Source: an uncultured Butyrivibrio sp. (GTDB lineage: Bacteria > Bacillota > Clostridia > Lachnospirales > Lachnospiraceae). From it: a DNA stretch of 19,106 nt. The stretch lies in assembly GCA_910577605.1 (NCBI GenBank), contig CAJTON010000012.1:31386-50491 (forward strand), given 5' to 3'. Under the pieces are notes generated by a model that did not search any database, was not told the DNA's origin, and was given only the letters and a program-made list of their open reading frames with translations. Position 1 is the stretch's first letter. Every line of letters starts with the position of its first letter. Shown piece by piece: positions 1-8,061 of the stretch. The position numbers and the translations under genes were made by a program.

Positions 1-435
1 ATAACCTTCGTCCTCCAGTCCCGCGACCGCGCCGTCCGCTCTGTCCGTATCTGTGCAAAGCGGCAGATAATACACGGGCGCGCCCATATCCCTGAAAGTC
101 ATCCACTCTATCCTGTCAAAAATAAATATCCTGTTGACCTTATTAAAAACGGATTCATGGTACATCGTAGAAATCGGACTGTCGCAGCACCACGCGGCAT
201 ACGGCACACCGTATTTTTCGCATATGTCCGATATAAGCGGAAAATAATTTACGGAGAACATCAGATCATATACTCCGCCCTCAAGCGTCTCCGCGAGCCT
301 TTTCTCAAAATGAACGTCAGCCTCAAAGCTCGCCAGTTCCCCCTTTATCTCGTCAATATGATGCCCCCTGCCCTCAAGACAGTTCATTATATCCCTGTGA
401 TTATACGCTTTCCATCTGTATGTAAGAATTTTCAT
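1..435 (-). CDS. CgeB/DUF3880-like glycosyltransferase, N-terminal part (cut by window edge)
   Basis: The first 145 codons of a gene that runs off the left edge. The ATG at 435 forms an ATGA overlap with the stop of the gene before it, which indicates translational coupling. The protein begins MKILTYRWKAYNHRDIMNCL and clearly resembles the neighbouring 396-aa protein: shared blocks include YDLMFSVNYFPLISDIC near residues 64-80, then a VPYAAW..DSP block, NRIFIFDR, and YLPLCTDTDR. This region matches the DUF3880 N-terminal domain of CgeB-type GT-B glycosyltransferases. The sugar-nucleotide-binding C-terminal half lies outside the window. In this context it probably adds or extends a sugar on the flagellin glycan, but donor and acceptor cannot be read from the sequence. 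It most likely arose by tandem duplication with the next gene. Family is fairly sure; the specific role is inference. Confidence 0.8.
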   Translation of the reverse strand, partial: MKILTYRWKAYNHRDIMNCLEGRGHHIDEIKGELASFEADVHFEKRLAETLEGGVYDLMFSVNYFPLISDICEKYGVPYAAWCCDSPISTMYHESVFNKVNRIFIFDRIEWMTFRDMGAPVYYLPLCTDTDRADGAVAGLEDEGY

Positions 436-1622
436 CGCACCGCCCCGTTTCCGACAGCCATATCAAGAAGCAGACCAAGCCTCTGCTCCAAAGAATGCTC
501 GCGTCTGACCTTCTCATATCCGTTTGCCGCGATTTCTTTTCTTTGCTCCTCATGTGAAAGATAATAATCTATTTTATACAAAAGCTCCTTCCCGTCCGCG
601 AAGGTATCAAGCTCTTTTCCTATATCAAAATAATCCGCAAGCTCGCTCTGATAATTAGTCAGCACAAAACCTCCCGCGCCCATTATATCCCATATGCGCT
701 GCGGGATTCCGCTCCTTATCGGTTTTGAAGTGAAATTAAGATTTATCCGTGACAGATTAAAAATAATGGGCATGTCCGTCATGGTCTTTGCAAGCCCCTT
801 GCAATCGGCTTTAGGCAGTCCCGATACGTCGCTTCCCGTATACAGCGCAAGACTGAAATTATCGGACACCGATTTTAGCAGACGCAGACGCTCCTGCTCG
901 GTCACTTTATTTCCGAGATAGAGATGCGCCATTGCCGCTCTGTCGTTCTGTTCGTATTTCTCGGGGAAAGCATAGAAGGGAACCTCCTTCTTGAACGCCT
1001 CCACTACCTCGTCGCTTAAACATTCCTCAAGAAAATTATAGCCGTAAACCTTTAGCTGCGCCTCGATAAGACCGTCAAGGTACCCCTTTAGATATTTATC
1101 CTTACCCTCAAACCGGTTGTACGGGCATTTTTCCGTATACAGCGAGCCTACAAACGAGACCTCCGCCGCAAAGCGTTCCCTGTCCGCGTCCGACACCGAC
1201 TGTATAAGCTTACCAAGCCTCTCCGTATCCGACGCAAGCGGAAGATAGAAGATTCCGTCCGGGTTCCGGTCGTAAAACTCCTCGTACATCGCCCTGTCAA
1301 ACATAAATATCCGGTTAAATCGGTTTCCCAGCGAATCGGAATAAAGCTCCATAACCGGACTGTCAACTATCCATCCGGCATACGGGACCCGCACTATATT
1401 GCAGACCTCCGACACAACGGGAAAAAAGTTGATCGAGAATACAAGATCATAGCGGACGCAGCCCGTAAGCGCCGCGCTCACTATCCTCACCTGCTGTCCG
1501 GGAGTAAGCGTTTTGTCGGTCATCTCGTCCGTTATTTCACTGACCTCATGCCCCAGCCTTTTAAGCACCGAAATAACGTCCGGCTCGCATATGCTGTTGT
1601 ATCGGTAAAATAATATTTTCAT
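432..1622 (-). CDS. CgeB/DUF3880-like GT-B glycosyltransferase
   Basis: A 396-aa cytosolic protein without signal peptide or membrane segment. Residues 1-135 form a DUF3880-type N-terminal domain (MKILFYRYNS start, YDLVFSINFFPVVSEVC near 58-74, VPYAGWIVDSP near 79-89, NRIFMFDR near 103-110). The C-terminal third is a GT-B nucleotide-sugar-binding domain with RSGIPQRIWDIMGAGGFVLT at 303-322, a stretch typical of the CgeB/Glyco_trans_1_2 family, and a closing helix with EHSLEQRL. Starts at ATG 1622 behind an AGGGGA ribosome binding site; 12 nt separate it from the preceding GT-D gene. Members of this family are common in clostridial flagellar glycosylation islands and in spore-coat loci (CgeB). 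Placement in a flagellin modification operon suggests it builds the flagellin glycan; the transferred sugar is unknown. Confidence 0.85.
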   Translation of the reverse strand: MKILFYRYNSICEPDVISVLKRLGHEVSEITDEMTDKTLTPGQQVRIVSAALTGCVRYDLVFSINFFPVVSEVCNIVRVPYAGWIVDSPVMELYSDSLGNRFNRIFMFDRAMYEEFYDRNPDGIFYLPLASDTERLGKLIQSVSDADRERFAAEVSFVGSLYTEKCPYNRFEGKDKYLKGYLDGLIEAQLKVYGYNFLEECLSDEVVEAFKKEVPFYAFPEKYEQNDRAAMAHLYLGNKVTEQERLRLLKSVSDNFSLALYTGSDVSGLPKADCKGLAKTMTDMPIIFNLSRINLNFTSKPIRSGIPQRIWDIMGAGGFVLTNYQSELADYFDIGKELDTFADGKELLYKIDYYLSHEEQRKEIAANGYEKVRREHSLEQRLGLLLDMAVGNGAVR

Positions 1623-1634
1623 ATAAATCCCCTG

Positions 1635-2666
1635 TCAGGAAAAATCCGCGATTATCTGCGCCTTGTATTCGGGCGAATCAAGCGGCACAGGTTCCTTTGC
1701 CTCCGGCAGCTCGTTGTTGTATTTGCCGTCTATCTCAGTGCGTTTTCCCTCTCCTCCGAGGAACCACTCGTACTCAAGGTCCACATGCCCCACGTCCACC
1801 GCCTGATACCCCGCCATGCACAGATCGTAGGCAAGGACCGTGGCGGCAGGTCCCAGCGCAAGCAGAAAAAGGCTGTCTTTATCCTGCTCCATGCAGCGCT
1901 CAAGCAGCTTGTCATATGCCATAAACGCGTCCTGCGCGGGTCCGAGGATACGTCTGATTTCCGACGCGTTATCAAAAAGATCGTTCCCCACGCCAAGTCC
2001 CGTACAGCATCCCTCGACAAAAACGCATTTTCTTTTGTCCCATATCCTTCTGAGCTGCGCAAAGCGCTTCGCCGGCGCGTCCGTCATATTATCCGCGTAC
2101 ATCACATAAGGTCTTGTCACATACGCGTCGTAATACTGCTTATCCGTGTTAAGAAGCAGCATATGCTCCCTTCTTATTTCCGGTCTCATATAGCAGCGTA
2201 TCTCCCTCTTCGCCTGCTCCGTATACTTGTCAAGGTTCCCGTAATTATTAGCAAGCCCGATAAGCAGACGGTCGTCGTCGGCATTCAGGACCTCTCTTAA
2301 CCTCCTTGACAGATTCTCATCCTCCATAGTCTGAAAACGGTGTCTTATCCTCCCCGCTATCGCCGAAAACTCGCCGTCTCCGAACCTCGCCATCGAGCAG
2401 CCGTCCTGAACTATCCTGTCCACCGCCTCCTGCGCCGAAGCGATCTTCGGGAAAAAATAAGTCTGCTCAAGCCCGCTGTTGTCCGCAAGCTCAAAAATGA
2501 CATTATCCCTGAAATGCTCCGCGTCGCTTTGGTTCATCTGCACATACTCAAGCAGCTGTCCCTGCGCGCGCACCATGGCGGCGTTCTCCTGTTCAAGTCT
2601 TAATACCTTTTTCTGGAGATCCTCAACAATATTCAAGAGGTTAAGTAAAATCTGTTCCTGTTCCAT
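1635..2666 (-). CDS. GT-D fold (DUF1792-like) glycosyltransferase with N-terminal coiled coil
   Basis: A 343-aa protein. Residues 1-45 are a leucine/glutamate-rich helix, probably a coiled coil (LLNIVEDLQKKVLRLEQEN). The rest looks like the DUF1792/GT-D family: MARFGDGEF at 92-100 holds the DGE motif that replaces the usual DXD metal motif in this fold. It also has a GLGVGND segment near 223-229, LALGPAATVLAYDL at 269-282, and GYQAVDVGHVDLEYEW at 286-301. The founding GT-D enzyme acts on the glycan of streptococcal serine-rich adhesins, so a protein-glycan role here is reasonable. ATG 2666 has an AGGTG ribosome binding site and follows the epimerase stop by 6 nt. The N-terminal coiled coil is not part of the catalytic fold and may serve dimerisation or partner binding. 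The assignment rests on motif reading only. Confidence 0.75.
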   Translation of the reverse strand: MEQEQILLNLLNIVEDLQKKVLRLEQENAAMVRAQGQLLEYVQMNQSDAEHFRDNVIFELADNSGLEQTYFFPKIASAQEAVDRIVQDGCSMARFGDGEFSAIAGRIRHRFQTMEDENLSRRLREVLNADDDRLLIGLANNYGNLDKYTEQAKREIRCYMRPEIRREHMLLLNTDKQYYDAYVTRPYVMYADNMTDAPAKRFAQLRRIWDKRKCVFVEGCCTGLGVGNDLFDNASEIRRILGPAQDAFMAYDKLLERCMEQDKDSLFLLALGPAATVLAYDLCMAGYQAVDVGHVDLEYEWFLGGEGKRTEIDGKYNNELPEAKEPVPLDSPEYKAQIIADFS

Positions 2667-2672
2667 ATCTTT

Positions 2673-3662
2673 TCACCTGCTGTCGGAGTACCTGTAATCC
2701 TGATACCAACGATAAAACTCACTTATTCCGTCCTTTAAGGACGTTTTTGGCGAATAATCACATATTTCTTTAAGAGAAGAAACGTCGGCATAGGTCCCCG
2801 TCACGTCTCCCGTCTGCCTCCCGACCAATATCTTTTTTGCCGCCTTGCCAACAACCTGCTCGATCGTTTCAATAAAATCCATAAGCTTCACGGGATTTCC
2901 GTTTCCGATATTAAAGATCCTGTAATCTCCTATCCCCGGTTCCAGAGCGCTCTGATAACGGTATATTCCCATTATTCCCGTCAGCAGATCGTCTATATAT
3001 GTAAAATCCCGGTACTGCTCTCCGAAATTATACACCTCTATCGGCTCGTCCCTGAGTATTTTCTCGGTGAATCCGAAATACGCCATATCCGGTCTTCCGT
3101 ACGGACCGTACACGGTAAAAAACCGCATTCCAACGGCGTTTATTCCGTAATTATTGCAGTACGCATAGGCAAGGACCTCGTCGCTTTTCTTTGTGGCGGC
3201 GTACAGACTTATCGGCTTATCCGTCCTCAGTTCCGTGTGCAGAAGCTCCTGTTCTGCGTCACCGTAAACGGAGCTTGAGGAGGCAAACATAAGCCTGTCT
3301 ATCCCGTGCCTGCGGCAAAGCTCCAGAATGCGGAACGTTCCCACAATATTGGTTTCTATGTATTTTTCGGGACATATCAGGCTGTAACGCACTCCTGCCT
3401 GCGCGGCAAGATGAATGACGCGGTTAATCTCAGGGTGCTTTTTCATTACGTCCTCAAGCGCCTTTTCATCGCATATATCGGCACGGTAAAAAACAAAATC
3501 AGGATTTTCGTTCAGAACGGCAAGTCTGCTCTCCTTGATTCCCGTATCGTAATAATCGTTTACATTATCATACCCGACGACCCTGTGTCCAAGCCTGAGC
3601 AGCTCCTTAGCAGTATGAAAGCCGATAAAACCAGCGCATCCGGTCAATAAAACAGTATCCAT
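2673..3662 (-). CDS. NAD-dependent epimerase, UDP-glucuronate 4-epimerase-like
   Basis: A 329-aa extended SDR enzyme. The Rossmann signature TGCAGFIG spans 7-14, the YDNVNDYYD segment at 31-39 is typical of UDP-glucuronate 4-epimerases, SSSSVYG lies at 128-134, and the catalytic YxxxK is Y154/K158. FFTVYGPYGRPDMA at 181-194 and GRQTGDVTGTYADVSSL at 281-297 also match the glucuronate-epimerase branch rather than GalE. The expected reaction is UDP-GlcA to UDP-GalA in the cytosol, supplying a uronic acid donor for one of the flanking glycosyltransferases. Starts at ATG 3662 behind AGGAGA, 8 nt after the preceding stop. A related 4-epimerase or dehydratase activity cannot be excluded from sequence alone. 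Confidence 0.8.
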   Translation of the reverse strand: MDTVLLTGCAGFIGFHTAKELLRLGHRVVGYDNVNDYYDTGIKESRLAVLNENPDFVFYRADICDEKALEDVMKKHPEINRVIHLAAQAGVRYSLICPEKYIETNIVGTFRILELCRRHGIDRLMFASSSSVYGDAEQELLHTELRTDKPISLYAATKKSDEVLAYAYCNNYGINAVGMRFFTVYGPYGRPDMAYFGFTEKILRDEPIEVYNFGEQYRDFTYIDDLLTGIMGIYRYQSALEPGIGDYRIFNIGNGNPVKLMDFIETIEQVVGKAAKKILVGRQTGDVTGTYADVSSLKEICDYSPKTSLKDGISEFYRWYQDYRYSDSR

Positions 3663-3670
3663 GTTTTCTC

Positions 3671-5116
3671 CTAACTGTTAAGAATTTTATCAAGCGCCTC
3701 TTTCTGGGTTGACGCTATGTCGCTCAGACTGTCAGCGCGTTTCAGGGCAAGATGCTTCTGGTTCTCCATAAAACTGCCGTCCGTTACATATCTGGAGGCT
3801 GTTTCCAGCAGATTTTCATCATCGCCGACGGCAAATTCATCTCCGCAGGTATAATATACGTCTCCGTACTTGAATGTAATAACGGGAACTCCCTGCGCAA
3901 GCGCCTCAAAGCTTGAGCGTCCTCCGCCGCTTCTGTACGGATTCAGATACACGTCCAGAAGTTTAATGGCAAACACTGCATCTTCTAATTTCCCGGCAAT
4001 ATGAATTTTATCGGGAAAAGAAACCGTCTCCTTGATACGTTCGGGGTTTTGGATCCCCCCTATAATAAGAATATGTATATCCAAGTCAAGAAGCAGCCTG
4101 TCCATAAGCTCGATAAATTCATCCGATATCTCCGTATCGAGCCTGTTCCCGACTATTCCGAACACAAAATCCGCGCCGGAAAGTCCGAATTTTTCCCTAT
4201 TGTACAGATTTTGCCCCATATCAGGAAGCTTGTAGTTTACCACAGTTTCGACTATCTGCTGATAATCCTCAAGACGGCTCAGGCGTTCCGAATCCGCTTC
4301 GCTCAGTTTTCTGCCCACCAAGAGATACTGGCTCATGGTTATCGGAATATCGTTGCTGCACGGGAAACAACAGGTCTTCGTAAACATTCCGCACAGGTCC
4401 GCAAAAATACTTGAGCCTCCTATATTGTATACAAGCTCAGGCTTCAAATTATAAACAATATCCAAAGCTTCGCTCATACTATATATATCGGGCATCTTTT
4501 CGGTCAGCTGCATAAACGGAAACGTGACCCCGTTATAGTTTATTTTTTCGATCCCGTTAAGTTCCTCCAAAAAATTAAACCCAATATCTCCTTCAAAGCA
4601 GCGGCAGAAGTAATAATTCAGACCGGCGCTATTAACGATTACGACCGCTTTATTCAAAGCTGTGTTAATAGTCCAGGCATAATCCAGAACCCTTCTGGTC
4701 GGAGCATGTCCTATCTCAAGCATCTGGTCGGTTACAATAACGATAACGTTGCTGCGCTCTCCCTCTTGATAAGGCGGATATGTATCCGGTATCATACTTT
4801 TTATTTTCAGAAAAATTCGACGGTACAAACTGTCCAGATGTCCCGAAAACATAATCAAGGCATCTTGAAATAAATAAAATTTGAGTTTCCAGTATATCTG
4901 CCACATTTCTTTTATATCCAGCTCCATATTAAAACAGCAGGAATAAAGAAGTTCACAGCATTTTTCTTTAACTCTCCTGTCCGCCGCCTTTTCTGCGGTG
5001 ACATATCCTAGCCGCAACAGATCCCTTCGGTCTATTACCGAAAGCTTTTTCATGTCCTCCGGATTCTGCAAAAAATAATCGATTAGCTTCACAGAACGTT
5101 CTTCTTCGTTATTCAT
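3671..5116 (-). CDS. GT-B glycosyltransferase with long helical N-terminal extension
   Basis: A 481-aa protein whose C-terminal half is a GT-B donor-binding domain: FVFGIVGNRLDTEISDEF near 317-334, DIHILIIGG at 346-354, then SGGGRSSFEALAQGVPVITF at 396-415, including the EALAQGVPVI motif of retaining GT4-like or GT41-like transferases. The first 120 residues are helical, rich in charged residues, and carry two Cys pairs (C53/C54, C60/C61). They match no domain I recognise and may bind the protein acceptor. The start ATG 5116 overlaps the legF stop as ATGA, with AAAGGAG upstream, so synthesis is coupled to the CMP-nonulosonate synthetase. That position makes it a second candidate, besides Maf, for handling the nonulosonate, but this is inference. 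No membrane segment or signal peptide is seen. Confidence 0.75.
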   Translation of the reverse strand: MNNEEERSVKLIDYFLQNPEDMKKLSVIDRRDLLRLGYVTAEKAADRRVKEKCCELLYSCCFNMELDIKEMWQIYWKLKFYLFQDALIMFSGHLDSLYRRIFLKIKSMIPDTYPPYQEGERSNVIVIVTDQMLEIGHAPTRRVLDYAWTINTALNKAVVIVNSAGLNYYFCRCFEGDIGFNFLEELNGIEKINYNGVTFPFMQLTEKMPDIYSMSEALDIVYNLKPELVYNIGGSSIFADLCGMFTKTCCFPCSNDIPITMSQYLLVGRKLSEADSERLSRLEDYQQIVETVVNYKLPDMGQNLYNREKFGLSGADFVFGIVGNRLDTEISDEFIELMDRLLLDLDIHILIIGGIQNPERIKETVSFPDKIHIAGKLEDAVFAIKLLDVYLNPYRSGGGRSSFEALAQGVPVITFKYGDVYYTCGDEFAVGDDENLLETASRYVTDGSFMENQKHLALKRADSLSDIASTQKEALDKILNS

Positions 5117-5844
5117 ATCTTATACTCCTTTAAAATATTATCATATTCCTTTGACGTTCTTAACAAGTATTCAGCCGCCTTTTCCAAATCTTTGTACTCG
5201 TCAATGTCGACGCTGCGCTCGCGCGGCATAAAATAAGGGACCGGATTGTCCCCGAAATTAGTGTCCTCATCAAGCTCTGCCGCCGCGTTTATATAGATGC
5301 TTCCGTCTATTATATAATATGCTCTCATATCCTGCCTTCTTAACGAGCAATCCATATCGAGTACCTTTTCAAGCAGTCCGTTCTCATTCACCGTGCGCAT
5401 AAGTACCGGGGATTCCTCCGCCTCCGTCACGGAAATAAGCGGTCTCATTCCCTCCGACATATATTTTTCCAGCGCTCCGTCAATATCCGCTGCCGTTCTG
5501 AGCGGCTGTGTCGGCTGCAAAAGAACGACTATGTCATAAATCCTGCCGCGCTCTTTCAGCCAGCGCACCGCGTGAAGTATCACGTCCAGCGACTTCGCGG
5601 TATCTGACGCAAGCTCGTCGGGTCTTTTAAAAGGGACCTCCGCTCCGTATTCAAGCGCCGCTTTTGCTATTCTGTCCGAATCCGTCGTAACCACGACCGA
5701 ATCTATATAAGCGCTCTCCCTGCCCGCGATAACGGAGTAAGCTATCAACGGCTTGCCGCAAAGGTCGATTATATTTTTGTCCTTTATTCCCTTGCTGCCG
5801 CCGCGCGCCGGAATGACCGCAAGCACGCTTTTTCCGTCTATCAT
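5113..5844 (-). CDS. legF: CMP-nonulosonate (legionaminate) cytidylyltransferase
   Basis: A 243-aa member of the NeuA/KdsB cytidylyltransferase family. It activates the nonulosonate with CTP to give CMP-nonulosonate and pyrophosphate in the cytosol. AVIPARGGSKGIKDKNI at 9-25 is the CTP-binding loop, VVLLQPTQPLR at 106-116 the second nucleotide-binding strand, RRQDM..YY..DGSIYI at 169-185 the sugar-binding strand, and SVDIDEYKDLE at 211-221 the metal-binding Asp region. Starts at ATG 5844 with GGGAGG upstream and overlaps the legG stop as ATGA. Sequence alone does not separate CMP-Leg from CMP-Neu5Ac synthetase; legB, legC and ptmE upstream argue for legionaminate. Confidence 0.88.
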   Translation of the reverse strand: MIDGKSVLAVIPARGGSKGIKDKNIIDLCGKPLIAYSVIAGRESAYIDSVVVTTDSDRIAKAALEYGAEVPFKRPDELASDTAKSLDVILHAVRWLKERGRIYDIVVLLQPTQPLRTAADIDGALEKYMSEGMRPLISVTEAEESPVLMRTVNENGLLEKVLDMDCSLRRQDMRAYYIIDGSIYINAAAELDEDTNFGDNPVPYFMPRERSVDIDEYKDLEKAAEYLLRTSKEYDNILKEYKI

Positions 5845-7040
5845 TTGCCTTCCTCCCTTTTATTTCCGCCGTCAATATCAAAATCTATATCGTAAAACGT
5901 CTTCTTTAAGGTAATATTTTCTCCGCGTAAAATATCCCTCAGCACGGAGACTATTTTCCCGCTGGTATCGCCGTCGCCGTAAGGATTATCGGCTTTCGCC
6001 GCAATTTCCGCAAACTCTGCGGAAAGAGCCCTGTCCATCGCCGCCGTTATGTCTGACTTTACGGGAGCGCAGTTTATCACGCTGTCCGCGCAAAGCCTGC
6101 CCCGCTGCCTGTCGCCTATATTTACCGTCGGAATGTGAAAAGACGGAGCCTCTATAATACCGCTTGAGGAATTACCTATCACAAGAGCGGCGTGCCTGAG
6201 AGCGCTCAAATACCTAACGGCGCCGAGAGACTCGAACGCGGCGACATTTTTGTTATTGCCGACAAATTCGTCCGTCATCTGATTGATTATTCTTCCGTCT
6301 GCATCCGCGTTTGCCTTAGTTATTATATATTTCAAATCGTTTTTTTCAGAAATAGCGTCAAGAAGCTCCTTAAACTGCTGCCCCGCGCTCCTGTTTTCCA
6401 GCGTAACAGGATGGAAGGTAATTACCGCATATTTTCCGTCAAGCCCGAAATCAATGCTTCTCTCTAATTCTTCTCTGGAAAGCAGTTCTTTGTTCAAAGC
6501 ATTTTCAACTCCCATGGCGCCTACACAGAAAACTCTTGAAGGGTCCTCGCCGAGCTGAATCACGCGCTTCGCGTATGCGGGCGTACTCGTAAAATGCAGC
6601 CAGCTCATTTTGGTTATCGAATGGCGAATCGCTTCGTCCACCGCGCCCTCCGTGGTCTCGCCGCCGTACAGATGTATTACGGGAATCTTCGCGTTCATCG
6701 CGGCGCAGCAGACCGCCAGCGTCTCATATCTGTCTCCGAGCACCATAAGCGCGTCCGGTTTCGTTTCCTCAAAATATTCCGCAAAGCTTATTATCGCGAG
6801 CCCCATGCTTTTGGATATTCCGACAGGAGAATCCGAGCTTACAAGGATCTCTATTCTGCGGTCTATCTCCACTCCGCTGTCAAGGATCTCTTTATATGTC
6901 AGCCCGAATTCCGGTGAAAGATGCGCGCCTGTCGCAACTACCCTCACGTCAAATTCCCCGCAGTCTATAAGTTTCTTAATAATTGGCTGCAAAAGACCGT
7001 ACTCGGCTCTTGTAGCAGTCAGAACCGCAATTTTCGTCAT
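5841..7040 (-). CDS. legG: UDP/GDP-sugar hydrolysing 2-epimerase (NeuC/LegG family)
   Basis: A 399-aa GT-B-like fold enzyme that inverts C2 and releases the nucleotide, giving the free 6-deoxy-diacetamido-mannose-type sugar used by the synthase. Seen motifs: TATRAEYGLL at 8-17, GDRYE at 102-106, HLYGGE at 123-128, RHSITKMSWLHF at 139-150, TFHPVTLE at 208-215, GNSSSGIIEAPSF at 289-301 and NIGDRQRGR at 307-315, all characteristic of hydrolysing NeuC-type epimerases. It overlaps legI by 4 nt on one side and legF by 4 nt on the other, so the three enzymes are made as one coupled block. The C-terminus carries a short extra tail (about 15-20 residues, acidic then basic) beyond the usual family end. 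Substrate (GDP- versus UDP-linked) is inferred from ptmE. Confidence 0.9.
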   Translation of the reverse strand: MTKIAVLTATRAEYGLLQPIIKKLIDCGEFDVRVVATGAHLSPEFGLTYKEILDSGVEIDRRIEILVSSDSPVGISKSMGLAIISFAEYFEETKPDALMVLGDRYETLAVCCAAMNAKIPVIHLYGGETTEGAVDEAIRHSITKMSWLHFTSTPAYAKRVIQLGEDPSRVFCVGAMGVENALNKELLSREELERSIDFGLDGKYAVITFHPVTLENRSAGQQFKELLDAISEKNDLKYIITKANADADGRIINQMTDEFVGNNKNVAAFESLGAVRYLSALRHAALVIGNSSSGIIEAPSFHIPTVNIGDRQRGRLCADSVINCAPVKSDITAAMDRALSAEFAEIAAKADNPYGDGDTSGKIVSVLRDILRGENITLKKTFYDIDFDIDGGNKREEGK

Positions 7041-8032
7041 ATCTCTATCAACTCGTCCTCTCCGAAATCCCGTACTGCCTCTGTCCCCAATATATCAAAC
7101 CATTTCATAGGCGATATTCCGTTGCCGGGTCTTTTGACCGTAAGATTCTGTTCCGTCAAAAGCTCGCCCTTTCTGATTCCGCGCGCGGCTACAATGCTCT
7201 TTCTTGCCACGGCGAGATTTGCCGTCTCGGAGGGCGACGGTTTTTTTTCAAAGCTGCCCATCGCGGTCTCCACATTTCGTATCGCCTTGACCATTCCGGC
7301 AAATTCCGAAGGCTCAAGGCTTGCCTTATGGTCTGGACCTTCCATATTGCAGTCAAGCGTAAAATGCTTCTCTATGACCCGCGCGCCCATTGCCGCGGCA
7401 GCTACCGGTATCTCTGTTCCCTTCGTATGGTCCGAATATCCCACGCTTACGCCAAACTCCTCTTTCAGCGTCAGCATAGCGTTAAGATTGACATCTTCAT
7501 AAGGCGTCGGATACTGCGTCGTACAGTGCAGGAGGGTTATGCCGCCCGCCCCGTGATCCTGCAGAGCGCCGACAGCCGCTTTTACCTCGGAAAGAGTACT
7601 CATTCCGGTTGAAAGAACGACCTCCTTATGTGTTGACGCTATCCTTATAAGATAAGGAAGATTCGTTATCTCCCCGGAGGGAACCTTCCAGAAACGCACC
7701 ATAGGATTCAGGAAATCTATGCTGTCCAGATCAAACGGAGTCGAAAGGAACTCTATCTCCCTGTATTTGCAGTAGGCGGCAAGCTCCTCAAAGGCTTCAT
7801 AGCCGAGCAATAGCTTTGAGAGCATTTCCTTCTGGCTCTCCGTCTTTCCTGTATTTTCCTTCTGGTACTCCGCCATGGGAGCGCATTTTGACACGAGAGC
7901 GTCCAGCTTTGCCGTCTGGAACTTTACTATATCGGCCCCGCATTCCTTCGCCGCGTCTATTAATTTTTTGGCAAGATCGATACTTCCGTTATGATTGACT
8001 CCCGCCTCGGCAATTATAAGAATTCTGCTCAT
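7037..8032 (-). CDS. legI: N,N'-diacetyllegionaminate synthase (NeuB family)
   Basis: A 331-aa enzyme condensing phosphoenolpyruvate with the 6-carbon diacetamido sugar to form the 9-carbon nonulosonate. The TIM-barrel part shows EAGVNHNG at 9-16, VKFQT at 36-40, HCTTQYPTP at 169-177, GYSDHT at 198-203, EKHFTLD at 221-227 and GPDHKASLEP at 232-241 (the manganese and PEP site). The C-terminal SAF/antifreeze-like domain, about 275-331, contains VKRPGNGISP with Arg301 in the place of the conserved substrate-contacting Arg. The start ATG 8032 has only a modest ribosome binding site (GAGG, 9 nt upstream). Length is slightly shorter than many NeuB proteins. Family is certain; legionaminate versus sialate is decided by neighbours. 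Confidence 0.92.
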   Translation of the reverse strand: MSRILIIAEAGVNHNGSIDLAKKLIDAAKECGADIVKFQTAKLDALVSKCAPMAEYQKENTGKTESQKEMLSKLLLGYEAFEELAAYCKYREIEFLSTPFDLDSIDFLNPMVRFWKVPSGEITNLPYLIRIASTHKEVVLSTGMSTLSEVKAAVGALQDHGAGGITLLHCTTQYPTPYEDVNLNAMLTLKEEFGVSVGYSDHTKGTEIPVAAAAMGARVIEKHFTLDCNMEGPDHKASLEPSEFAGMVKAIRNVETAMGSFEKKPSPSETANLAVARKSIVAARGIRKGELLTEQNLTVKRPGNGISPMKWFDILGTEAVRDFGEDELIEI

Positions 8033-8061
8033 CGCTTAAAGCCTCGCTCTCCGTCAATGAT

